A stretch of DNA of 64,000 nucleotides, taken from positions 248,001-312,000 of the forward strand of contig JBCAMK010000019.1 of the NCBI GenBank assembly GCA_038503065.1. Reading direction: 5' to 3'. Of the stretch, positions 33,212 through 44,251 are shown in pieces. The stretch's first letter is position 1. Each line of letters starts with the position of its first letter. A program made the position numbers and the translations under genes. Source of the DNA: Paragyromitra xinjiangensis (lineage: Eukaryota > Ascomycota > Pezizomycetes > Pezizales > Discinaceae). The notes under the pieces were generated by a model that ran no database searches, was not told the origin of the DNA, and saw only the letters and a program-made list of their open reading frames with translations.

Positions 33212-34123
33212 TGTAACGGACCCACAAGGCTGTTACATGCGAAAGGTAGAATAGACCCTGGCAGATGGAGAGGTACAAGGACCAGCATGAGTGGAGTAGC
33301 TACCACATGCTAGGGAACACCGCATCTCCCGACTGACAGTGGTTAGGAACATCCGGAGGTGCTAAGGCTGACGGGCCTGTAGCAGATCTCCGATGACATC
33401 AAGCATATAGAAATGCGCTTGAGTTTCTAATCCACCTGTGCATGCCCCACCAGCTATGGCTGATAGGCGGCGCAACTGGGAGAACTATTCTAGCGGACAC
33501 TTGACGCAACTATGGACTGATCGGCGCCATGCAAGTAGTCCTGCAGGACTAGGCTGGCGGATCATAGAGTCCTGACTGGTAGAACAGCGCATGAGGAGCA
33601 GTTGCACATAAGGTGCAGAACTCCAGCGGAATGTGAGAGAACACTTCCGAAGAGACCCGCCCATGATCACTGACAGGATTCAGGGTTAACCGGATCCCCC
33701 AGCTGAGTAGAACTGAGTAGAGGCGGTGAGCATGCAGTACTACAAGTACTGGCGAGCCCCGCCACCAGTTGCTCTTCTCCATCTTCAACCAGAGACCTAG
33801 TGACGAGAATTACCGAGTTCTGCCCTTAAGATTATTGAGTATACTGCACGAAAATACTTTAAGATCTCAGCCTGACTTTAGTATGTTAACGGCCGTCTTT
33901 TCTAGCTTAGCGGTATATGTCTCGAGTCCTTAGCTTCTTCAGTTTCTTCTGCTGCTGGAAGAGGACGAGTTCGTTTCCCGACCGTGATAGTTTTCAGAGT
34001 CTTCACGAGTTTACCCCTGAGTGGTTAGACACGCACTACCTGCAACACAACTGCTCCAGTGCGAGTACCATTCAGATACCGAAGCCAGTACTGCTTAAGA
34101 GACTAGGCGAGGCCCCCGTTACA
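33212..34123 (+). mobile_element. LTR family A, variant copy (912 bp) without target duplication
   Basis: Begins TGTAACGGACCC and ends CCCCCGTTACA like the other A copies, but is about 178 bp longer; the extra sequence lies near the 3' end after CCTGACTTTAGTATG. The flanks differ (TAAGG on the left, TCCTC on the right), unlike the other A copies, which have perfect 5-bp duplications. The left flank is a pogo-like transposase and the right flank is a LINE ORF2, so this LTR is probably a recombination junction. Confidence 0.65.
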
Positions 34124-37100
34124 TCCTCCAGGTTACCAACGTCTACTCTCCCACCCCCCAGGTGGCAGTAAATCACCTCCCCACAACCACCCCCCTACCC
34201 AACGCCATTATTACTGAAGACTTCAACCTCCACCACCAATTATGGTATGCGGAACTTTCAGATGATCATTATGATCTCATCCGCCACTGCCAACACCTTT
34301 CATCAAAGCTGCTAAATTGGACTGAAACCAATGACCTTCACCTCACCAATTTTCCCGCCACTTATACCCACTTCCCAAGAAACGGAATGAACCCCTCCAT
34401 CCCAGACCTCACCTTCACTAAAACCCCCTCCTTCCAAATATTTTCCTGGAATGCCATAGAAGAGGACGGACATGGGTCTGATCATTGCCTCATATCCACG
34501 GCCTTCCACGTTTCCCTTCCTCCTTTTCAACCCCGCTGCATGTTCCACCACACCAACTGGCTCTCCTTCGGCGACCACATCAAGAATTACAGACCAGAAG
34601 AAAAGAACTGGCTAACCCCCGAATCTACCCTTGAAAGAGCTGACGAAATTCAAGAATGCTTAAATCAAGCTATTGAACTTTTCACCCCACTATCATCCCC
34701 AGCCAGGAAAGCACTAGCATGGTGGACATCCGACCTCACCAAAACCAAACGCAAACTCAAAGCAGTTCAGCGCTTCCATCGTCGCAACCCCACACCTCAT
34801 TCCCTTTCCAAGCTCAAAGACACGGAATGTCAATGGCGCAAGGAAATTCACCTCACATACTGGGCATATTGGGACAAAGCAGCCCTCTCCTCCAACCGTT
34901 CTGACGGTTGGAAAATCATCAATAATAAAGGAAAATCACCCCCCACCCGCACTGCCCCCAAGATCTTGGACCAGGAAACTTTCTCTGAGAAGTGCCAGAT
35001 CTTTGCCAGCTCATTCTTCCCCCTGTCTCCGGAGACGCTTCCCCCCCTACCGGTCGGATGGCTCCCCCCTCCCAAAGTTGACATCAGATCGTCCTACCAA
35101 CCAGTAACCCCACAAGAGATCCACCACGTTCTCAGAAAATCCTACGACAGTGCCCCAGGATCGGACAGTATCCCATACAGCGTGATCCGAAAGGTTCATC
35201 AGGCCTCCCCCACCCTCTTATCCATACTGTTTTCCAACTTACTCTGGCATGGAATCCTCCCCAAAAGCTGGAAACAAGCCAAAGTCGTTCCAGTACCTAA
35301 GCCCTCGAAAGCATCTTACTCAGATCCCCGATCATACTGCCCTATCTCCCTCCAATCCTGCCTCTCCAAAGTTATGGAAAAGATAGTGGCCTTCCGACTC
35401 ACAGCCGCCTCCTCCGACCTCCAGGCAATCCCCCCCCAGCACATGGGCAGCCTCCCTCATCGTTCTGCTACTGATGCCCTCATGTCCCTCCTCACACCGG
35501 CCCAAACGGCCATTTCCATTCCAATCAAGAATGCAAAGAAACCCCGTCCGTCTCTATTAACAAATGACGTCAATGGGGCCTTCAATTGCGTGGTACACTC
35601 CCGGCTTGTCGAAATTCTTTTCCTCAAGGGATTCCCTACATACCTCAATAATTGGGTACGGAATTTCTGTACCGAACGAACCATGTCTTTCACTTTTGAT
35701 GGGTTTTCTTCCCCACCCGTCCCCTACAAGGCTGGGGTCCCTCAGGGCTCCCCCCTTTCTCCTCTTCTCTACGTCATTTATGCTTCTACTGTTCTTCCTC
35801 TTAACCCGTCCAATAATGAGCTGAACATCGTCTATGTCAATGATGAAGGACTCCTCCAACTTTCCCTCACCCAAAAATTTGCCGCTTGACAACTCCAGGA
35901 ACGTATGAGCGCTCAAATCAAGCGAGCCCCTTACCTAAACATCACCTACTCGGCTCCAAAATCCGACTTAATTCACATTGCTCCCTTTACTAGCAAGACC
36001 CCCATAGATGCAACTGCCGGGGTAACAATTTACGACCAAATAATCACCCCTACCCCAGTTCTTAAGTCCCTAGGAGTCTGGATCGATTCAAAGCTCACCT
36101 TTTCCCATCATACTTCTTTAGTACAATCCCGTACCCGCCAAAGTGCAGGAGCCCTTCGCTCCTTCGCCTGGCAACGAAATGCCTCCCCAAAAGCCTTACA
36201 TCACTTTGTGGTTACCTGTTCCCTCCCAGCCATGTTATGGGGGAGTGAAATATGGTGGACCGGTCGACGCCACATCCTAGACCGCCTCCGCCCTTCCTAC
36301 TTAACCCTCGCTCGCGTCATATCGGGCCTCCCCTGTTGGACTAAGTCCTTCCACCTATTGAGAGAAGCGGCCTTACCCCCCCTTGATATGCTCCTTGACT
36401 TCCAAACCAGGAAATATGGCATTCGCCTCCTGTTTAAAGGCTCTCCCCACCCCTTATTCGAACAACTCCTCCAACTTTTGGAATCCCGCCCCCCTTCTTT
36501 TACAGGCACGGGCCTCCTTCGAGTAGCCTCCCTCGTAACTCAACTTCTTCCTTCATCAGTTCCATTGGAAAACCTTCGCAATAGCCAAGAGTTTTTCCTG
36601 GACAGCCAGGACCTTGAAATTTCCCCCCTTTCCAAAGAAGCCACGGCAGTTCTACATCGCATAAGGATACAAGCCCTCACCAGATGCCTCTTAGTCTATA
36701 CTGATGGATCTAAATCCCCTGACGGAGTAGTCTCGTCAGGGTGGGCAATCTTCGATCCTTCCATATCCCTGTCCTTTCCAATCACCACCGGAGGATGTAA
36801 CATCGGCACATATGCCGAAGTTATTGACGGAGAAACGCATGCCATTCAGGAAGCACTTAGCCTTTTATCTCCCGAGTTCACGCATGATACTATCTTCCTC
36901 TGCGTTGACAATCAAATGTGCCTCAATAGCCTCATAGGAGGCCCCACCTACAGCCAACAATATTTACACCAAACCCTTCGTATCATTCAACAGCTTCAGC
37001 GTTCCGGGAGGACCATTAAAGCAATATGGACTCCTTCCCACGTCGGCATCAGAGGAAATGACCTCGCCGACACCGCTGCCCAAAAATTTTCAACTTATTC

Positions 37101-37560
37101 AATTTGCCCATGGGCCCGGGTCACCTTAGCGTGGCTCAGGAACGCGCCTAAAAGTCATCTCATTACGACATGGCAAAATTCCACCCCTGAAGGACGAGTC
37201 AGCTTTGAATTCTCGGGACCGTCCTCTTCCCTCCGGTATCCTGTCGCCCAATTATTACACAAAGCGCGCACAAACACTACCACCGCCGATAAAAATCCAC
37301 TCTCCCCCCAGGACATCATCTGCCAATGCGGGAGTCCCCTTTCTTCCAACCATTTGTTAATGGAATGTCCCAAATTTGATCAACAACGCGAAACGTACGC
37401 ACAAGAAGTGGGCGGTATTGTTTCCCGAGATGTGTTTTTATTCCATAAATCTTCTCCTTTTGCTTTATTACGCTTTCTTAAACAAATTGGTTTATTTTCA
37501 TTTTCTCCTTATATTGTTACGGATGATATGGAGGAGGTTTCCTTTATCGATAACGCATGA
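34124..37560 (+). pseudogene. LINE (Tad/L1-like) ORF2: endonuclease, reverse transcriptase, RNase H
   Basis: Starts abruptly at the LTR border inside the apurinic-type endonuclease domain (QVTNVYSPT, EDFNLHHQLW where GDFN is usual, GSDHCLI). Reverse transcriptase follows with SAPGSDSIPY, FNCVVHSRL, GVPQGSPLSPLLY and the active site as VYVNDEG (usual YVDD; Asp replaced by Asn, codon 35839-35841). TGA 35887-35889 then interrupts the frame, which resumes in phase (second open part 35905-37560). RNase H is complete: Asp in YTDGS, Glu in DGETHAIQEAL, Asp in VDNQ, Asp in RGNDLADTAA. A Cys/His segment (CQCGSPLSSNHLLMEC) ends the protein. Missing endonuclease N-terminus, active-site change and nonsense codon make it non-functional. 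LINEs of this type copy their RNA at a nicked target. Confidence 0.85.
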
Positions 37561-37740
37561 AAGTGTTATAATTTCTTTACGAATTAGTTATTAGGGGGTT
37601 GTAGTTTGTTGATGAAGTAGGGGACGACGGGCGGAGGATGAGGCCGTGTGCCATGTTGTACTGTGCCATTCGGGCTTGAGATGGAGGATTGGTCCCGCGA
37701 GGTTTCTTGTTCGTCTAAAAATAAATATTATTATTATTAC
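37561..37740 (+). repeat. LINE 3' UTR and ATT-repeat tail (first copy)
   Basis: GGGCGGAGGATGAGGCCGTG and CATGTTGTACTGTGCCATTC are shared with 40360-40400, and both copies end in a short (ATT)n run (37728-37740 here), which marks the LINE 3' terminus. Confidence 0.7.
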
Positions 37741-38006
37741 TTCTCTCTCTCGCTCACGCAAAAGATCCCTGCTCAACACCTAAATCTACGTTGCAACGGC
37801 GTTACACTCACCAAAAAGTCTTTAACTTCTGGGCTTCACCCCCTCGCTTAGCAGCCTCCGTACTGCCACTTCCTTCCTTCACGCTGGCAGACCCCGGGCG
37901 CATCACGTTTTACACCATTAGCACCTCTCGTCCCCTCACTCCCGTTCCCCCCTCCCCTCACAAGAGATCTCATTCCAAGGTCTCCCCCCGCCAGGACTCC
38001 CTCCCC

Positions 38007-40154
38007 ATGGCCACTCGCCCCCCCTCTGCCTCCCTGGAGCTAGGTCTCTCTGGCCTCCTCCCCCCACCCATCATCCCCATCGCTGATCCGGAATCAAACA
38101 TTGAGATGAGGGATCACACCTCCAACCACGACTCAGTCGCTGACGAGGATGACTTTGGTCACCTCAACAGGGACGATGAGTCCATCCCCATCCCCGCTTT
38201 CCTCCACTCCTTCCGACCCAACATCGACTACCTCCCAGAGGTTGACGACACTGGGGAAACCACCCACTATCTTTCCTGGCTCGTCCGAGACCAGTTCTCC
38301 TCCCTTACCACCACCATCAATGAGCTATGCCACTCTGTGAGCGTACTACGCAACCAGGTGTAACGGACCCACAAGGCTGTTACATGCGAAAGGTAGAATA
38401 GACCCGGGCAGACGGAGAGGTACAAGGACCAGCATGAGTGGAGTAGCTACCACATGCTAGGGAACACCAGTACCCCGCTGACCTGGTGGTTAGGAACATC
38501 CGGAGGTGCTAAGGCTGACGGGCCTGTAGCAGATCTCCGATGACATCAAACACTTAGAGATGTGGTTGAGTTCCAAATCCACCTGTGTATGCCCCACCAG
38601 CTATGGCTGGTAGGCGGCGCAATTGGGAGAACTATTCTAGCGGACACCTGACGCAACTATGGACTGATCAGCGCCATGCAAGTAGTCCTGCAGGACTAGG
38701 CTGGCGGATCATAGAGTCCTGACTGGTAGAGCAGTGCATGAGGAGCGGTTGCACATGAGGTGCAGAAACTCCAGCGGAATGTGAGAGAACACTTCCGAAG
38801 GGAACCGCCCATGATCACTGACAGGATTCAGGGTTAACCGGATCCCCCAGCTGAGTAGAACTGAGTAGAGGCGGCGAGCATGCAGTACTACAAGTACTGG
38901 CGAGCCCCGCCACCAGTTGCTCTTCTCCATCTTCAACCAGAGACCTAGTGACGAGAATTACCGAGTTCCGCCCTTAAGATTATTGAGTATACTGCACGAA
39001 AATACTTTAAGATCTCAGCCTGACTTTAGTATAAGCAACGGCCGTTTCCTACCTAGCCATAGCAGTTGTCTAGAGGACCACCCCCGTTACACCAGGCTGC
39101 CAACACCGCGTCCAGTGTTGGGGAGCTCCATATCACCATTGCTGGGCTCTCCAGCACCATTAAGCAACAAGAAAAGAGCATTGGAGCTCTCACCCGCCAG
39201 ATTGGCAACCTCCAAGGCCCTTCCCTCCCAGCACCAGTCCCCATCCCAGTTTCCCCAACCCCAAAAACCTACGCGAGCGCTGCAAAGAACGCTCCTGCTG
39301 TCCCTCCTGCTGCCAAACCAAAGGCCAAAAAGCCAACCCTTTTTAAGCCTGAATTCACCAAGGTCAACCGAGAAATTGTCGTTGAGCTATCCGAACTGGC
39401 CCCTCCATCAGCTACTCTCGACCTAATCCTCCAAACCATCAACCACGTCGTCCCAGATGACCACAAGATGTGCTTCGCCCGTTACACCACCAGGGGAAAT
39501 ATCATCCTCCAAACCTTTCCCTCTGTCCCAGCCGCCAATGTCATCAAGTTTGACATGGAGATTACTGAGGCCCTTTCCAAAATTCGGCTTGCCCCCTCTT
39601 CCCTTCACGTCAACAGCAAGTGGAGTCAATTTCTGATCCACAACATCCCCACATCAATCGGCTCTGGAAAGCAAGCTGGCGATATTCTCGCCAATGCCAT
39701 TACTGAGCACATCCCTACCATTACCTTTGCCCAGATTCCTCGCTGGCTCATTCCTGACAACCGATGGACCAAGAAGGCCTCCACCATGGTCATCGCTCTC
39801 CCCACTCGCTACACCCTCGAGACTCTTGGCTTTAGAAGCCTATCTCTCTTCAATAGGTTATGTAGGGTTTCTAACTACATTCCCTCTTCCCCTGCCACAC
39901 AATGCTGAAAGTGTCAAACCTACAGCCACCATCAAGAACTCTGTCTGAAGGACACCCCAACTGCTTGCGCCGTTTGTGCCGGCCCTCATTTCACTACTGA
40001 ACATAAGTGTTCCACCTGTAAAGGCGGCCCCAAGTGCACTCACCCTCCCACCCGTTGCATTCCCTGCAAAACTTCTGGACATCGCTCCAATGATCCTGCC
40101 TGTCCCTGCCGTGCCAAGGCTCAGCTCCTTCGCCGACAAAAAGCTTCTACCTAA
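38007..40154 (+). pseudogene. LINE ORF1 (gag-like, CCHC knuckles) split by a solo LTR
   Basis: Starts at ATG 38007 (MATRPPSASLELGL). The frame runs to VLRNQ, where LTR-A (38359-39091) is inserted, and continues in the same phase after the element (AANTASSVGELHI, starting in the right copy of the CCAGG duplication). The C-terminal part contains a nucleic-acid-binding segment and several Cys/His knuckles (KCQTYSHHQELC, CAVCAGPHFTTEHKC, CIPCKTSGHRSNDPAC). TGA at 39906-39908 stands just before the first knuckle and fits CGA-to-TGA. The stop is TAA 40152-40154. ORF1 proteins of LINEs bind the element RNA. ORF2 is missing: LINE 3' UTR sequence follows within about 200 bp. Confidence 0.8.
38359..39091 (+). 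mobile_element. Solo LTR family A, 733 bp, target duplication CCAGG
   Basis: Ends TGTAACGG and CCGTTACA; flanked by CCAGG at 38354-38358 and 39092-39096. Inserted in the coding frame of LINE ORF1. No internal retroelement genes, so the full element has been reduced to one LTR. Confidence 0.85.
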
Positions 40155-40475
40155 ATCGGATTCTTTCGTCAAGTAATTTGTTTTCTTTCTTAAATTATGA
40201 TAGCTTTCTTTCGGCTTGCCCTGTAATGGGATGTGCGGTTGGTGACGAACCATAGTCACTGCAGTTAGTTGATTGTCTTGGTTGCTATGTGGGGAGGTTT
40301 TGTTACGGTATGACGGACCTTTCTTTTTCCTCTCATTCTATATTTGTGTTGGTGTGGGCGGAAGTTGAGACCGTGTACCATGTTGTACTGTGCCATTCGG
40401 GCTTGTAACGGAGGATTGGTTCCGCGCGGTTTATAGTGTGTCTAAAATAAAATATTATTATTATTATTATTACTT
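40155..40475 (+). repeat. LINE 3' UTR and ATT-repeat tail (second copy)
   Basis: Shares CATGTTGTACTGTGCCATTC and GGAGGATTGGT with the first LINE tail and ends in (ATT)n at about 40455-40475. ORF2, expected between ORF1 and this tail, is absent. Confidence 0.7.
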
Positions 40476-40648
40476 GAATATCACTCTATTACTACCTTCT
40501 GGTCTTGAACCACTTCTAGTCTTGTCTTGAACATCGAACTCTTGTTTGTCTAGTTATTCGAGAATTACGAATAGTCAATATCCGATAGGAACAAAAGGGT
40601 GTTTACTAGTTAGAACTACCGTCGATAGAGCGTTCCATTACAACTGTT

Positions 40649-41381
40649 TGTAACGGGGGTGGTCCTCTAGACAACTGCTAAAGCTAGGTAGGATAACGGC
40701 CGTTGCTTATACTAAAGTCAGGCTGAGATCTTAAAGTATTTTTGTGCAGTATACTCAATAATCTTAAGGGCGGAACTCGGTAATTTTTGTTATTAGGTTT
40801 CTGGTTGAAGATGGAGAAGAGCAACTGGTGGTGGGGCTTGCCAGTACTTGTAGTACTGCATGCTCACCGCCTCTACTCAGTTCTACTCAACTGGGGGATC
40901 CAGTTAACCCTGAATCCTGTCAGTGATCATGGGCAGGTCTCTTCAGAAGTGTTCTCTCACATTCCATTGGAGTCCTGCACTTCATGTGCAACCACTTCTC
41001 ATGCACTGCTCTACCAGTCAGGACTCTATGATCTGCCAGCCAAGTCTTGTAGGACTACTTACATGGCATTGATCAGTCCATAGTTTCGTCAGATGTCTGC
41101 TAGAATAGTTCTCCCAGTTGCGCCGCCTATCAGCCATAGCTAGTGGGGCATGCACAGGTGGATTAGGAACTCAAGCGCATTTCTATGTGCTTGATGTCAT
41201 CGGAGATCTGCTACAGGCCCGTCAGCTTTAGCACCTCCGGTTGTTCCTAACCACCAGGTCAGCGTGGTACTGGTGTTCCCTAGCATGTGGTAGCTACTCC
41301 ACTCATGGTGGACCTTGTATCTCTCTGTCTACCCGGGTCTATTCTACCTTTCGCATGTAACAGCCTTGTGGGTCCATTACA
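40649..41381 (-). mobile_element. Solo LTR family A, 733 bp, target duplication CTGTT
   Basis: Reverse-orientation copy: begins TGTAACGGGGG, ends GGTCCATTACA, flanked by CTGTT at 40644-40648 and 41382-41386. Inserted at the left edge of the C-related repeat that starts near 41384. Confidence 0.85.
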
Positions 41382-41890
41382 CTGTTACCCTACTATTAGC
41401 TAGAGAAAGAAAGTAACTGCAGGTTTGTTACCAGGCAGTTACCCTACCTTCCCATGGTGTATAAGTGCTTTAGAGATAGCAATTGAGACTGGTACAGCAA
41501 ATGGGCTGTCATCCAACTGCGAACCTCAGGTGTATTAGGAATTGGCCAATGCATTTGTGAAGTTCTAAGTACGAGACTACTGATAACCAATGTAGTGAAC
41601 AATCAAGACAGTGGGATTGGATTGCGCTTGAGGGATTTCTCCTTTCAGCGAACCACTGATGTTGTGGGTGCATTGCACCTGACGCAGGTGATCCTTCAAC
41701 AAGCCGACATGGAGAGAACCTCTCCATGCTTCAGAAGGGGCCTATTTGGCCCCACTGCCACCTCATGATTCACCCCTCTCTTAGTATGGGAGAAGGGGGG
41801 ACATGGGCCAAAAAAGTGCGTCCCAGAGACCGAAAATAACCCCCAGGTCGTCAATGGCACCCTTCCAGCAGACTGTGACCCAGAGGATAT

Positions 41891-43173
41891 TGTAACGGAC
41901 CCACAAGGCTGTGACATGCGAATGGTAGAATAGACGCGGGCAGACAGAGAGGTACAAGGACCAGCATGAGCGGAGTAGCTACCACATGCTAGGGAACACT
42001 GGTACCCCGCTGACCTGGTGGTTAGGAACATCCGGAGGTGCTAAGGCTGACGGGCCTGTAGCAGATCTTTGATGACATCAAGCACATAGAAATGCGGTTG
42101 AGTTCCTAATCCACCTGTGCATGCCCCACCAGCTATGGCTGATAGGCGGCACAACTGGGAGAACTATTCTAGCAGACACCTGACGCAACTATAGACTGAT
42201 CAGCGCCATGCAAGTAATCCTGTAGGACTAGGCTGGCGGATCATAGAGTCCTGACTGGTAGAGCAGTGCAGGAGGAGCGGTTGCACATGAGGTGCAGGAC
42301 TCCAATGGAATGTGAGAGAACACTTCTGAAGAGACCCGCCCATGATCACTGACAGGATTCAGGGTTAACTGGATCCCCCAGCTGAGTAGAACTGAGTAGA
42401 GGCGGTGAGCATGCAGTACTACAAGTACTGGCGAGCCCTGCCACCAGTTGCTCTTCTCCATCTTGAATCGAGAGACCTAGTGACGAGAATTACCGAGTTC
42501 CGCCCTTAAGATTATTTAGTATACTGCTGTAACGACCATGCCGCTCACGATCGTTGCACGACATTAAGTCAAGAATATGACAGTCCCGTAACATGGTATT
42601 TGTTACTCAAGCGTCAATCGATCCTCATGTTTCAACTCACTTTATCGTTGCCTTTAGTGTAGACATTCTATAAGTGTTGGTGTAGTTGAGTAAGGACTTC
42701 GATTTATAACTTAAAAGATTACGTACAGAACTAAACTAACTATCTACTCGATCTCTCTTCTATAGAGATCGATACATGATCTTTGTATCCCTCCTACGCA
42801 ATACCATTGCGTAGTCCCTGACGCGTTCATTAGCTATGACTCTATGCCTACGCAAGCTATTGCGTAGTCATGACTCAGTACATGATGTCATAAGAAATCC
42901 AACTGCGTAATACATTGCGTGTCCCCTCGTCATGATTTTCATGACGCAATACATTGCGCGTCCCCTCGTCATGATCTTCATGACACAATACATGACCTAG
43001 TTTCTCCCTCCATTAGTTCCTTTCATGACATGATAAACAAGACACAAAGTGCTTGATCGAGATCCGTGACAACTGCACAAAAATACTTTAAGATCTCAGC
43101 CTGACTTTAGTATAAGCAACGGCCGTTTTCCTACCTAGCCTTAGCAGTTGTCTAGAGGACCACCCCCGTTACA
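41891..43173 (+). mobile_element. Solo LTR family A, target duplication GATAT, split by LTR-B
   Basis: Starts TGTAACGGACCC at 41891 and ends CCCCCGTTACA at 43173; flanks GATAT at 41886-41890 and 43174-43178. After removing the LTR-B insertion and one duplicated ACTGC it is about 734 bp, the family length. Confidence 0.85.
42528..43071 (+). mobile_element. Solo LTR family B, copy 2, target duplication ACTGC
   Basis: Starts TGTAACGACC, ends CCGTGACA, 544 bp, flanked by ACTGC at 42523-42527 and 43072-43076. Lies inside the LTR-A copy 41891-43173. Has the same internal palindromic tandem units (CGTCATGATCTTCATGAC) and TACGCAATACCATTGCGTAG palindrome as copy 1. Confidence 0.85.
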
Positions 43174-43759
43174 GATATATGAGAGGGGATTCCAACACTC
43201 CAAAAATCAAGTCAATTGAATAAAAACTCATGGAACTATGCCCTCTCAAACTTTTGGTCTTTTTCGAGCCAACATAATGGTACAAGGCTACTACCTATCG
43301 CTGACAGGCGATAGGAGGTTCTGATATGGGCTGCAGCTGAGGCAGTATAGGCTGGTATGCTGATCTGAAAGACTGAGGGTAAGTTTCCATGCACCACGAT
43401 AATGAGTTGGCTCCACCTGTCCGGTATTGCCCAAAGTGTTAAGCAGCGCTCCTGTGGAGGTACAGGACTCTGCCAGAAGTGACCCTGAGTAGAGTAGGTA
43501 GTCGTGCTGGTTCAAGGGGACTGACTCTGGGTTTACAAATACCAAGACAGTTCCCACACGACACTGAATCCTCATCCTCTCATCGAGTATTGCGAACAAG
43601 CAAGTTTTCCTACGAAGACAAATATTATTTATATTAAGTTTCTTTGAGCTACTTTGCATCTTGACTATTTTATTTTCTTTCTACACACATTCACATGATC
43701 GCACTCCATAGTTCTTGTCTATAGGAGGGCCCCCATTACACTCACCTATAATCATAGGT

Positions 43760-44251
43760 ATAATAAGGGAAACATGGCTGTGGCGAAAAGATTTGCATCT
43801 CGAGTGCAAGTCCATTGACGAAGTGGGAAAAGAGCAAGATGTGAAAATTACAGATTGCATAAATCTGTGTCAAAGTCAATGTTGTGCACAATCATTGATG
43901 GCAATGCAACTTGACTTTTTATTACAAAAAGATCTATTGCAGGAGGTTATTAAAGCTTGTAACCATATGGCCATATTTTATAACAAGTTTCACTGCAAAT
44001 TAAACTTTGATGAATATTATTGGGGTATAGCAAAGTGATATGTACATCAGAATTGTGGTTACAGTATCACTCTATTATGGTTTATTGTTCCTGAAGTATT
44101 GGAATCAATATTATTATCCTTGATTTGGAAATACTGGAACAAGACACAAAAGATTATGCAAGGCTACTGAGATGGCTATATTTATGGTACCAATGAGTTT
44201 AAAAAGGTGTGTGAAAGTCACAGAAAGGTGTCTGAATGTACAGTTGAATAA
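43760..44251 (+). pseudogene. C-terminal relic of a DDE-superfamily transposase
   Basis: A plus-strand frame reads through two TGA codons (44036-44038 and one about 150 bases on) to TAA 44249-44251. The readable motifs, KFHCKLNFDEYYWGIAK, then VHQNCGY, then KYWNKTQKIMQGY, then DGYIYGTNEFKK, then SHRKV, match the conserved tail of a transposase family widespread in fungi (usual form HCELNFIEYFWGxxKRY ... YRDG ... SHRR). The Glu in FDEYYWG would be the last catalytic residue. Both TGA codons stand where Arg is expected, so they fit CGA-to-TGA. The N-terminal part is not visible; it may have been replaced by the repeat to the left. Confidence 0.6.

Larger units (their letters stand above)
41384..43736 (+). 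mobile_element. C-related LTR-like repeat carrying nested insertions
   Basis: Segments 41384-41890 and 43174-43736 form one older repeat interrupted by LTR-A. The left part resembles family C (GTTACCCTACC motifs, CAGGCAGTTACCCT, GGTCGTCAAYGG, GTGACCC), and the right part continues it (GATATATGAGAGG matches GGTATGTATGAGAGG of family C) before ending near CCCCCATTACA. It is diverged and its borders are approximate. A minus-strand frame at 43291-43659 has no recognised domain. Confidence 0.5.
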
